This document shows positions 8,392 through 15,007 of a stretch of 22,976 bases of DNA, piece after piece. The DNA comes from an uncultured Alistipes sp. Its GTDB lineage: Bacteria > Bacteroidota > Bacteroidia > Bacteroidales > Rikenellaceae. Below the pieces are notes generated by a model. The model saw only the letters and a program-made list of their open reading frames with translations, was not told the origin of the DNA and searched no databases. Position numbers and translations under genes: made by a program. Location of the stretch: positions 1-22,976 of the forward strand of contig CAJUMU010000029.1 of NCBI GenBank assembly GCA_910587675.1. Reading direction: 5' to 3'. Position 1 is the stretch's first letter. The number at the start of each line of letters is the position of its first letter.

Positions 8392-9105
8392 ATGAAACGA
8401 ATATTACTTTGCGCCGCCATGTGCGTCGCCGCGCTGAGCGTTTCGGCTCAGCAAAAGGACTGGGCCCAATTCGGACGTTACGCCGAGGCCAACGCCAAAC
8501 TCGCCTCGGCGCCCGACGTGGTGTTCATGGGCAACTCCATCACCGACAACTGGGCGCGCATGGACCCCGATTTCTTCACGAAGAACAACTTCGCGGGCCG
8601 CGGAATCAGCGGACAAACATCGTCGGAGATGCTCGTGAGATTCCGCCGCGACGTCATAGACCTGCACCCCAAGGCTGTGGTGATACTCTCGGGAACCAAC
8701 GACGTGGCGCAGAACAACGGCTACATATCGCCCGAAAACACGCTGGGCAACATCATATCGATGTGCGAATTGGCCAAGGCGAACGGCATAAAGGTAATCC
8801 TCTGCTCGGTGACGCCCACGTCGGTATTCGGATGGAGACGCGAGATAGAACCCGCGCAGAAGATTCGCGATCTGAACAAGCTCATAAAGGCTTACGCCGA
8901 GCAGAACAAGATACTCTATCTCGACTACTACCCCGCCCTGACCGACGAAAAGGGCGGTCTGCCCGCCAAATGGAGCAACGACACGTGCCATCCCAACTTG
9001 GAGTGCTACCGCGCGGTAATGGAGCCGATGGTATGCGAAGCGATAGGCAAAACGCTGAAAGGCAAGCGGACGAAGAATCTTTATCTGCCCGCGGAGGCGA
9101 AATAA
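8392..9105 (+). CDS. Secreted SGNH/GDSL-family hydrolase (carbohydrate esterase type)
   Basis: A 237-residue serine esterase/lipase of the SGNH superfamily, likely acting on acetylated glycans in the periplasm. A Sec signal peptide is clear: MKRILLCAAMCVAALSVSAQ, with likely cleavage after SA near residue 19. The four SGNH blocks are in order: Ser49 in VVFMGNSITDNW, the Gly of GRGISGQTS (about 70-76), Asn103 in LSGTNDVA, and the D-x-x-H pair Asp197/His200 in SNDTCHPN. Length is normal for the single-domain family. It stands alone, divergent from the cysteate synthase operon and convergent with trpB. Related gut proteins remove acetyl groups from host or plant glycans, which would fit the glycosidases further along, but the substrate is unknown. 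Confidence 0.85.
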   Translation: MKRILLCAAMCVAALSVSAQQKDWAQFGRYAEANAKLASAPDVVFMGNSITDNWARMDPDFFTKNNFAGRGISGQTSSEMLVRFRRDVIDLHPKAVVILSGTNDVAQNNGYISPENTLGNIISMCELAKANGIKVILCSVTPTSVFGWRREIEPAQKIRDLNKLIKAYAEQNKILYLDYYPALTDEKGGLPAKWSNDTCHPNLECYRAVMEPMVCEAIGKTLKGKRTKNLYLPAEAK

Positions 9106-9106
9106 A

Positions 9107-9154
9107 CGGTTCGCAGAACCGTGCGGGCCGCAGCCTCGCCCCGCGGAGGCCCGC
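9107..9154 (-). repeat. Intergenic two-hairpin palindromic repeat, copy 2 (inverted, partial)
   Basis: Read on the minus strand, GCCTCCGCGGGGCGAGGCT is followed by GCGGCCCGC and then the hairpin CGGTTC-TGC-GAACCG. This aligns closely with 5888-5932 of copy 1, with the second hairpin changed in sequence but kept as a hairpin. The GTGCGACAGCA loop segment of the other copies is missing. The stem GCGGGCC/GGCCCGC spans 9123-9154. It begins 2 bp after the stop codon of the SGNH hydrolase gene. Confidence 0.65.
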
Positions 9155-9206
9155 AAATATCACATACGTTCATTCGCGTGCTCCACAGGCTGCCACCCGA
9201 AAACAG

Positions 9207-9243
9207 AAACGGAGAGTTACACTATGGTAACTCTCCGTTTTCG
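9207..9243. terminator. Bidirectional terminator between convergent SGNH hydrolase and trpB genes
   Basis: The perfect 14-bp arms AAACGGAGAGTTAC (9207-9220) and GTAACTCTCCGTTT (9227-9240) enclose a 6-nt loop. The hairpin is T-flanked on both strands (TTTTCG after the right arm; GTTTCTGTTTTC on the minus strand). Its place between two gene ends fits a shared terminator. Confidence 0.85.
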
Positions 9244-9260
9244 ATTCGGGCACTCGACCG

Positions 9261-10622
9261 TCAGATAATCTTGTCCAGCGAATCCAATGTTTTGCGGATC
9301 TCCGATTCGGGGACTTCGTAATCGACCAGATTGTTTTCGAAGTACTGCTCGTAAGCGTAAAGGTCGATCATGCCGTGGCCCGAGAGGTTGAACAGAATGG
9401 TCTTCTCCCTGCCCTCCTCCTTGGCGCGTTTCGCCTCGCGAACGGCTACCGCTATGGCGTGCGTCGACTCGGGCGCGGGGATTATGCCCTCGCTCTTGGC
9501 GAACATCATACCCGCCGCGAAGGTCTCCAACTGCGGCATCGACTGCGCCTCGATAAATCCGTCCTTATAAAGCTGACTCACGATGGGACCCGCACCATGG
9601 TAGCGCAGACCGCCCGCATGAATGTCCGACGGCTGGAAATTGTGCCCCAACGTATACATGGGCATCAAAGGGGTCATGCCCGCCGTATCGCCGAAGTCGT
9701 ATTGGAACTCGCCGCGAGTGAGCTTCGGGCACGAGGCCGGCTCCACCGCGATTACGCGCGTCTTCTTGCCCTCGCACAGGTTGCGGCGCAGGAACGGGAA
9801 TCCGATGCCCGCGAAGTTCGAACCGCCGCCGAAGCATCCGATCACGATATCGGGATCGTCGCCCGCCATCTCCATCTGACGCAAAGCCTCCTCGCCTATG
9901 ACGGTCTGGTGCAGAAGCACGTGGTTCATCACGCTGCCCAAGCAGTAGCGCGTAGTCTCGCCGTGAGCCAGCGCGATCTCCACAGCCTCCGAGATGGCTA
10001 TGCCGAGATTGCCCGAGCAGTCGGGATCGGCGGCGAGGATATCGCGGCCCGCCTGCGTGGTGGTGCTCGGCGAGGGAATCACGTCGGCGCCCCATGCGTT
10101 CATCAAGAGTTTGCGGTAGGGCTTCTGGCGGTAGCTCACCTTGACCATATAGACGCGCAGATCGATATTGAAATACTGGCAAGCCAGAGCCATCGCGCTG
10201 CCCCACTGTCCGCCTCCCGTCTCGGTCGAGAGGTATTTTATACCCTGCTTGGCGTTATAGTAGGCTTGAGGGATCGCCGTATTGGGCTTGTGAGAACCTG
10301 CGGGCGATACGCCCTCGTTCTTGAAATAGATCTTGGCGGGGGTATCGAGCAGCTTTTCGAGATTGCGCGCGCGGACCACGGGGGTAGGTCGCCAGATCTT
10401 ATACAGATCCTGAACCTCGTCGGGAATCTCGATGTAACGCTCCGTCGACATCTCCTGCTTTACCAGCTCCTCGCCGAAGATGCGGTTCATGGCCTCGGCC
10501 GTAACGGGTTTCTTGGTGCGCGGATCGAGGGCGGGCAGAGGCTTGTTGGGCATGTCGGCCACGATGTTGTACCATGCCTTCGGCATCTCGCTCTCGGGCA
10601 ATACGAATTTCTTTGTTTCCAT
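9261..10622 (-). CDS. trpB: TrpB2-type tryptophan synthase beta chain
   Basis: A PLP enzyme condensing indole with serine (or phosphoserine-type donors in some TrpB2) to tryptophan. The ATG at 10622 gives METKKFVLPESEMPKAWYN and 453 residues, longer than classical TrpB1 (about 400) and typical of the TrpB2/TrpB-like group. Landmarks are the Schiff-base lysine Lys112 in SPAGSHKPNTA, Glu134 in STETGGGQWGSA and the PLP phosphate loop GCFGGGSNFAG at 262-272. There is no trpA, trpC or trpF beside it, as usual for orphan TrpB2. The leader carries an attenuator with tandem Trp codons (see 10650-10793), strong evidence that the gene responds to tryptophan supply and makes tryptophan in vivo. It looks intact. 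Confidence 0.92.
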   Translation of the reverse strand: METKKFVLPESEMPKAWYNIVADMPNKPLPALDPRTKKPVTAEAMNRIFGEELVKQEMSTERYIEIPDEVQDLYKIWRPTPVVRARNLEKLLDTPAKIYFKNEGVSPAGSHKPNTAIPQAYYNAKQGIKYLSTETGGGQWGSAMALACQYFNIDLRVYMVKVSYRQKPYRKLLMNAWGADVIPSPSTTTQAGRDILAADPDCSGNLGIAISEAVEIALAHGETTRYCLGSVMNHVLLHQTVIGEEALRQMEMAGDDPDIVIGCFGGGSNFAGIGFPFLRRNLCEGKKTRVIAVEPASCPKLTRGEFQYDFGDTAGMTPLMPMYTLGHNFQPSDIHAGGLRYHGAGPIVSQLYKDGFIEAQSMPQLETFAAGMMFAKSEGIIPAPESTHAIAVAVREAKRAKEEGREKTILFNLSGHGMIDLYAYEQYFENNLVDYEVPESEIRKTLDSLDKII

Positions 10623-10649
10623 CACCTTTTTACTTTAATACAAGTATAC

Positions 10650-10684
10650 AAAAAAAGGCCATCGCTCGTACGAACAATGGCCTT
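10650..10684 (-). terminator. trpB attenuator: terminator hairpin (regions 3:4)
   Basis: On the minus strand AAGGCCAT (10684-10677) pairs perfectly with ATGGCCTT (10662-10655), with further inner pairs, and is followed by seven T (10656-10650). It lies about 30 nt upstream of the trpB start and downstream of the leader peptide stop, so it is a premature terminator within the trpB leader and not the end of an upstream gene. Confidence 0.9.
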
Positions 10685-10747
10685 CGAATATCCCTTTCAC
10701 GCATATCAACATGCAATCGCAACGTCATTGTTCCTTATCGACAATGA
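10672..10747 (-). promoter_or_regulatory. trpB attenuator: competing regions 1, 2 and 3
   Basis: Region 1, TCATTGT (10747-10741), begins 3 nt after the second Trp codon. Region 2, GAACAATGA (10733-10725), pairs perfectly with region 1 over 7 bp through ACAATGA. The GAACAATG part pairs perfectly over 8 bp with region 3, CATTGTTC (10679-10672), the ascending side of the terminator. A ribosome stalled at the Trp codons would mask region 1, free region 2 to take region 3, and allow read-through. This is the logic of the enteric trp attenuator, deduced from complementarity only; no folding was computed. Confidence 0.82.
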
Positions 10748-10780
10748 ACGCCACCACATGTTATGTATATTGCGAGTCAT
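10706..10780 (-). CDS. trpL: trp leader peptide with tandem Trp codons
   Basis: A 24-codon frame on the minus strand begins MTRNIHNMWWRSL and ends DVAIAC before TGA. Codons 9 and 10 are both TGG (10756-10751). In this short peptide two adjacent Trp codons are very unlikely by chance, and they sit exactly upstream of region 1 of the attenuator. The start follows a purine/A-rich stretch (AGAACAGAAAAA), normal for translation initiation in Bacteroidota, which rarely use strong Shine-Dalgarno sites. Its role is to report charged tRNA-Trp level by ribosome position; the peptide itself need not have a function. It falls below usual gene-calling length and would be missed by annotation software. Confidence 0.85.
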   Translation of the reverse strand: MTRNIHNMWWRSLSIRNNDVAIAC

Positions 10781-10798
10781 TTTTTCTGTTCTTTGTTG

Positions 10799-10806
10799 CA
10801 AATATA
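10799..10806 (-). promoter_or_regulatory. Candidate -7 box for the trpL-trpB transcript
   Basis: TATATTTG on the minus strand matches TAnnTTTG exactly and places the transcription start near 10793, about 13 nt before the leader ATG. No convincing -33 TTTG is present at the usual 19-21 nt distance. A pair of A-tract repeats lies further upstream. Confidence 0.6.
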
Positions 10807-10834
10807 ACGATAATTTTTCAATCTACGTCGTTTT

Positions 10835-10868
10835 CGCACATTTTTTTCGGTCAACCGCACATTTTTTT
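10835..10868. repeat. Two direct copies of a 13-bp A/T-tract motif, 21 bp apart
   Basis: CGCACATTTTTTT occurs at 10835-10847 and again at 10856-10868, exactly 21 bp start to start, that is, two helical turns. On the minus strand it reads AAAAAAATGTGCG and lies 29-62 bp upstream of the trpB -7 box. It may be a phased activator or UP-like element, or a chance feature of an AT-rich gap. Confidence 0.5.
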
Positions 10869-10880
10869 ACAACAAACATC

Positions 10881-10906
10881 GGTTCGCGCGATATGAGCGG
10901 CGAACC
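10881..10906 (-). terminator. Probable terminator of the GH20-GH109 operon
   Basis: The arms GGTTCGC (10881-10887) and GCGAACC (10900-10906) form a 7-bp stem. On the minus strand the hairpin is followed by GATGTTTGTTGT, only moderately T-rich. It lies 27 bp past the stop of the GH109-like gene, where a terminator is expected. Confidence 0.55.
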
Positions 10907-10933
10907 ACGTCGTCGTCATGCGATGTAGAATCG

Positions 10934-12361
10934 CTATTTGGTCGCAAACTTCAAGCCGTCGAGCTTGTTCCACTCGCCGCGCGTGAAGTCGGGAACCGCA
11001 ACGGGCATGCTGTTATGCTTGGCCGAAGTCGCAGACAACTCGCCGATGCAAGACCACTCGGCAGCGTCGTAAACATCCTGATCGAGTGGCAGACCATTCT
11101 GCAAGCAATAGATCAAACGGTAGTCCATCACGAAGTCCATACCGCCGTGACCGCCCACCTGCTTGGCCTTCTCCTCGATCTCGCGGTGGATGGGATGCTT
11201 GTAAGCCTCCAGAATCGCAGCCTGAACATCGGGCGTCACGAAACCGTGGGGATCGAGACTCGCGCCCTCGGGCAGCACTTCGGCGGGAATCTGGCCCGGC
11301 ATGAAAGTGAAGCCGCTGATAGGATACTTGTTGGCGAATCCGAGCGAACCCGTCAACTGGTAGAGACGGTTGTAGGGACGCGGAGTGTAGACGTTGTGCT
11401 GGATCTCGATGGTCTGTCCCTTCTCGGTCTTCACGAGGGTGACGATGTGGTCGCCGTTGGCGAACTCGATCGCCCCCATCTTCTCCTTGGCCTTGGCCAA
11501 ACCGCACACCGACTTGGTGTCCATCGAAACCAGATGGGTCAGACGGTTGCCGCGGTGGATGTTGAGAGCCTGACAGCAGGGACCGAAGCCGTGGGTGGCA
11601 TATACGTCGCCGCCATGCTTCTGGTTGAAGTCCAGACGCCAGTTGTTGTGATAGTCGTCCCAGTAATCCGACAGATTGTGGATATATGCGCCCTCGGCAT
11701 GCACGATCTCGCCGAAAAGGCCCTGTTGAGCCATATTGAGGCAGGTAAGCTCGAAGAAGTCGTAAACGCAGTTCTCGAGCATCATGCAATGGCGGCGCGT
11801 ACGCTCCGAGGTGTCGACCAACTGCCAGCACTCGGCCACGTTGATCGCGGCGGGAACCTCCACGGCCACGTGCTTGCCGTGCTCCATGGCGTAAACGGCC
11901 AAAGGCACGTGATTCACCCAGTCGGTAGCTATATATATAAGGTCTACGTCGTCGCGCTCGCACAACTCCTTATAGGCCTCGGGCCCCACATACTCGTCGG
12001 CCTTCGGACGGCCCGCGTCCGTCAGCATGTTCTGGCACTTGGCCACGTTAACCTCCTCAAGATCGCAGAGACCTTTGATCTCAACGCCATCGATATGAGT
12101 GAAACGGTTCACCGCGCCGGGTCCGCGCATACCGAGTCCGATGAAGCCCACGCGGACCACGGGAATGGGATCGGCGGCGAAACCGAGCATCGACTCCTGC
12201 CCCGCGGCGCGCGCAGGCTCGTCGAATACGATCATGCCGTCCTTGATCTTGTAATTGTCGCCCGATACGGTCGAACCGCACGAGCCGCAGCAACTCTGCG
12301 CCGCGAAGCCCGCAAGCAAAGCCGCGCACAGAACGAATAAACGATTTATCTTCATACGCAT
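10934..12361 (-). CDS. GH109-like Gfo/Idh/MocA glycosidase (alpha-N-acetylgalactosaminidase type), probable lipoprotein
   Basis: NAD-dependent glycosidases of family GH109 cleave terminal alpha-GalNAc by an oxidation-elimination-reduction cycle, the activity known from blood-group A conversion. The 475 residues have a signal region with a lipobox-like AAQSC (Cys24), a Rossmann loop VGFIGLGMRGPG at 71-82 and a conserved substrate domain. I recall these family landmarks from the Elizabethkingia enzyme: EVPAAI (168-173), LENCVY with Tyr200, THGFGP with His257 as candidate catalytic residues, then RGNRLTHL, HGGMDF and VPDFTRGEW near the C-terminus. The gene follows GH20 after 18 nt on the same strand, so both are likely co-expressed on mucin or glycolipid glycans. 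Other Gfo/Idh glycosidases (for example GH179 types) remain possible. Confidence 0.82.
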   Translation of the reverse strand: MRMKINRLFVLCAALLAGFAAQSCCGSCGSTVSGDNYKIKDGMIVFDEPARAAGQESMLGFAADPIPVVRVGFIGLGMRGPGAVNRFTHIDGVEIKGLCDLEEVNVAKCQNMLTDAGRPKADEYVGPEAYKELCERDDVDLIYIATDWVNHVPLAVYAMEHGKHVAVEVPAAINVAECWQLVDTSERTRRHCMMLENCVYDFFELTCLNMAQQGLFGEIVHAEGAYIHNLSDYWDDYHNNWRLDFNQKHGGDVYATHGFGPCCQALNIHRGNRLTHLVSMDTKSVCGLAKAKEKMGAIEFANGDHIVTLVKTEKGQTIEIQHNVYTPRPYNRLYQLTGSLGFANKYPISGFTFMPGQIPAEVLPEGASLDPHGFVTPDVQAAILEAYKHPIHREIEEKAKQVGGHGGMDFVMDYRLIYCLQNGLPLDQDVYDAAEWSCIGELSATSAKHNSMPVAVPDFTRGEWNKLDGLKFATK

Positions 12362-12379
12362 TTAAAATATATTAGGTAG

Positions 12380-14038
12380 TCAGTTATTTTCGGGAGCGGC
12401 CTCGTCGTCGGCAAGGGCATGCTTGCCGTAATTGTAACCGTAATGGTCGAACAACTCGGCCAAATGATGCAGACGCTTCACGAACGACTCGTAATTCTTG
12501 TTGGGGTAGCTCCAACCCACCTCTGCGATGGCGCTCAAGCGCGGCAAAGCCATGTATTGCGCGTGGTCATACTCCGAGATATACTCGGTCCAAAGGTTGC
12601 CCTGCACGCCGAGGATATATTTGCGCTCCTCGTCGCTCAGTTTGTCGTAAGGATCGAGCGAGTATGTCTTCTCCACGGGGAGGTAGCCGCCGATCGAAAG
12701 AGGCTCGTTAGCGGTGTCGCGGCTCTGGTAGTAGTCGAGGTAGCAGTTGGTGTTGGGCGACATAATGACGTGGTTGCCCTGCTTTGCGGCCTTGATGCCG
12801 TACTGCGGACCGCGCCATGCCATAACCGTGGCGCTCGGAGTAACGCCGCCTTCGAGAATCTCGTCCCAACCGATGATCTTGCGGCCGTGGTCGTTGAGGA
12901 ACTTCTCCACGCGGGCCGTCACGTACGACTGCAACTCGGCCTCGTTCTTAAGTCCTTCGGTCTTGATGCGCTTTTGGCAATCGGGACACTTACGCCACAC
13001 CGTCTTGGGGCACTCGTCGCCGCCGATATGGATATACTCCGACGGGAAGAGATCCATGACCTCGGTGAGCACATCCTCCAAAAATTCGAACGACCGCTCC
13101 TTGCCCGGGCAGATCACGCGCTCGTCGATACCCCACCACGTCAGCACCTCGTACTGCTCGCCCGTACACCCCAGCTCGGGATAGGCGGCCAGCGCGGCTA
13201 CCGAGTGGCCCGGGATCTCGATCTCGGGGATCACGGTAATGAATCGGTCGGAGGCGTACTTGACCACATCGCGCACCTCGGCCTGAGTGAAATATCCGCC
13301 GTACGGCTTGCCGTCCTGACCCTCGTTGCGGCCAACGGGCGACGATTTGCGAACGCTGCCTATTTCGGTGAGTTTGGGATATTTCTTTATCTCGATGCGC
13401 CAGCCCTGATCCTCGGTCAGATGCCAGTGGAACTTGTTGATCTTGTGCATCGCCAATATGTCGAGCGTCTCCTTGAGATCCTGCACGCTGAAGATGTGGC
13501 GTCCCATGTCGAACATGAATCCGCGATATGCGAAATAGGGCTTGTCATCGATCGTGCACACGGGAATCTCCACGCGACGCTCGCCCTCGAACTCGAACGC
13601 CTCGGAGGGGATCATCTGACGGAGGGTCTGGAACGCATAGAACACGCCGTTGGCTTTCGACGCATATATATCTATATGATGGGGACGCACCTCCAAACGA
13701 TACTGCTCGTCGCCCATGTTCTCGTCCTCCCGAACATTCACGACATTGCGTTTGGCGCCGCCGAGGTTGCTGCCGTCGGCGACCTTGAGCATCGTGACGC
13801 CCAGCGTCTCCTCCATCACGTCGCGCCACAAGTCGACGGCTTTGTCGATATTCTCGGGCGCGAAGTAGAGCACGACAGAAGTCGTGGGCTTAAGCACGAA
13901 TGCTCCCTCGCCCGCCACGACCTTCTCGGGCAGAGGAATAACGTCGATATTGCCGTCGGTGGCTACCAACTTTCCGCACGAAACGAGCGCCAACACGCCC
14001 CAAGCGGCGCAGACGGTCACTATTTTTGCGATATTCAT
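12380..14038 (-). CDS. GH20 beta-N-acetylhexosaminidase, lipoprotein
   Basis: Retaining exo-hexosaminidase removing terminal beta-GlcNAc or beta-GalNAc from host glycans by substrate-assisted catalysis. The 552 residues begin with a lipoprotein signal (VLALVSC, lipid-carrying Cys21). An N-terminal GH20b-like domain follows (about 30-165), then the TIM-barrel from YFAYRGFMFDMGRHI (168-182). The catalytic pair is Asp341-Glu342 in YIHIGGDECPKTVW. Other signatures are NKFHWHLTEDQGWRIEI (201-217), PEIEIPGHS (271-279) and WRGPQYG. Length is usual for periplasmic or surface Bacteroidota GH20. It is first in an operon with the GH109-like gene and divergent from the IclR regulator, with a palindrome between them that could be its operator. 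It appears complete. Confidence 0.95.
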   Translation of the reverse strand: MNIAKIVTVCAAWGVLALVSCGKLVATDGNIDVIPLPEKVVAGEGAFVLKPTTSVVLYFAPENIDKAVDLWRDVMEETLGVTMLKVADGSNLGGAKRNVVNVREDENMGDEQYRLEVRPHHIDIYASKANGVFYAFQTLRQMIPSEAFEFEGERRVEIPVCTIDDKPYFAYRGFMFDMGRHIFSVQDLKETLDILAMHKINKFHWHLTEDQGWRIEIKKYPKLTEIGSVRKSSPVGRNEGQDGKPYGGYFTQAEVRDVVKYASDRFITVIPEIEIPGHSVAALAAYPELGCTGEQYEVLTWWGIDERVICPGKERSFEFLEDVLTEVMDLFPSEYIHIGGDECPKTVWRKCPDCQKRIKTEGLKNEAELQSYVTARVEKFLNDHGRKIIGWDEILEGGVTPSATVMAWRGPQYGIKAAKQGNHVIMSPNTNCYLDYYQSRDTANEPLSIGGYLPVEKTYSLDPYDKLSDEERKYILGVQGNLWTEYISEYDHAQYMALPRLSAIAEVGWSYPNKNYESFVKRLHHLAELFDHYGYNYGKHALADDEAAPENN

Positions 14039-14045
14039 AGGTCTA

Positions 14046-14053
14046 CAAAATTA
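14046..14053 (-). promoter_or_regulatory. Candidate -7 box for the GH20-GH109 operon
   Basis: TAATTTTG on the minus strand matches TAnnTTTG but lies only 7 nt before the GH20 ATG at 14038, which would put the transcription start at or next to the start codon (a near-leaderless message). Another promoter further upstream is possible. Confidence 0.4.
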
Positions 14054-14073
14054 ATTTAGGGTAAAATTAGTGC

Positions 14074-14093
14074 TTTGGAAACTCTGTTCCAAA
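14074..14093. promoter_or_regulatory. Candidate IclR operator 1 (GH20 side)
   Basis: TTTGGAAACTCTGTTCCAAA is a palindrome with perfect 7-bp arms and a 6-bp centre. Its core TGGAA-N6-TTCCA resembles the known IclR-family pattern TGGAAATnATTTCCA. It covers the -33 region of the candidate GH20 promoter and lies in the gap next to the iclR gene. Confidence 0.6.
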
Positions 14094-14139
14094 TAAAACG
14101 ATCTTTTTTTACGGATAATTCACAATTCGGCCGTTTCGC

Positions 14140-14170
14140 TTGACCGAATGAAAAATTTGTGCTATATTTG
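14140..14170 (+). promoter_or_regulatory. Promoter of the iclR-cytochrome operon
   Basis: The -33 trinucleotide TTG (14140-14142), a 20-nt spacer and the -7 box TATATTTG (14163-14170) together fit the Bacteroidota consensus very well. Predicted start is near 14176, about 48 nt before the ATG at 14224. Confidence 0.75.
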
Positions 14171-14185
14171 CGCTACAGTTCCGCA

Positions 14186-14204
14186 TTTGAAACTTCATTC
14201 TAAA
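14186..14204. promoter_or_regulatory. Candidate IclR operator 2 (autoregulatory)
   Basis: TTTGAAACTTCATTCTAAA aligns with operator 1 apart from one missing base and a few changes (TTTG-AA and TTC-AAA arms kept). It lies between the predicted transcription start and the iclR start codon, where a bound repressor would block its own transcription. It is imperfect as a palindrome, so less certain than site 1. Confidence 0.45.
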
Positions 14205-14223
14205 TGAGAAACTACACCGACCC

Positions 14224-15003
14224 ATGCAAACCGAAAAGACAAAATACAACATACCCATACTGGCCAAAGGCATGGAGTTGTTGGAGATCGTGTCGCAATA
14301 TCCGCAGGGACTGACCCTCGCGGAGCTCATAGCCAAGACCGATACTCCCAAGACTTCGCTATACCGCATCCTCTGCTCATTCGCCGAGCAGGGATATCTC
14401 GTAAAAGATGAGGTAACGGCGCGATTCTCGCTCACGCACAAGATATTCGGCATGGCCATGTCGTCGATAGGCGGGCCGTCGCTGCTCGAATACGCATACG
14501 ACCCCATGCGAAGATTGCGCGACCGATTGTCGGAGACGGTGGTGGTCGGAACGCTCACCGAGGATCGGATCGTCATTCTCGACCAAATCATCGGCTCGCA
14601 CCACTTCTGTTTTACCGTAAAGCCCGGGATGAGCGTGTGCCTCCACGCCTCGGCGCCCGGGAAAGCCATAACGGCTTTCATGGACGAACACGAACGCAGC
14701 CTTATGCTCAAAAAGATAGCATACACCCGCTACAACGACAACACGATAGCTTGCGAGAGCGATTTTCTCGCCCAGCTCGACCTCGTGCGGCAGACGGGTT
14801 ACGCGCTCGACTTGGGCGAGGAGCTGGCGGGAGTGCGCTGCATCGGGGCGCCGATATTCAACCGTTACGGCAAGGCCGTGGCGGCGGTGTGGATCACGGG
14901 GCCCGAGGGACGCATACCCGACGAGACGATCCCATCGCACGGCGGAGCGATCATCGATTGCGCCGACGAGATATCGCAGAAACTCGGATACATGAAGATG
15001 TAG
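14224..15003 (+). CDS. IclR-family transcriptional regulator
   Basis: A 259-residue DNA-binding regulator. The N-terminal winged helix-turn-helix (about 10-75) includes ILAKGMELLEIVSQYPQGLTLAELIAKT in two parts and the recognition region PKTSLYRILCSFAEQGYL. The C-terminal IclR effector domain (about 80-255) has ILDQIIGSHHF, the signature LHASAPGKAITAFM (145-158), DLGEELAGVRCIGAPIF and AVAAVWITGP. IclR proteins bind small acids, often aromatic (the PobR, PcaU and MhpR branches) or sugar acids. It is divergent from GH20 and 4 nt upstream of the propeller-cytochrome gene, so it probably controls its own operon and perhaps the glycosidases. The effector is unknown; a chorismate-derived hydroxybenzoate is a reasonable guess given the third gene of the operon. 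Confidence 0.93.
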   Translation: MQTEKTKYNIPILAKGMELLEIVSQYPQGLTLAELIAKTDTPKTSLYRILCSFAEQGYLVKDEVTARFSLTHKIFGMAMSSIGGPSLLEYAYDPMRRLRDRLSETVVVGTLTEDRIVILDQIIGSHHFCFTVKPGMSVCLHASAPGKAITAFMDEHERSLMLKKIAYTRYNDNTIACESDFLAQLDLVRQTGYALDLGEELAGVRCIGAPIFNRYGKAVAAVWITGPEGRIPDETIPSHGGAIIDCADEISQKLGYMKM

Positions 15004-15007
15004 AGAT

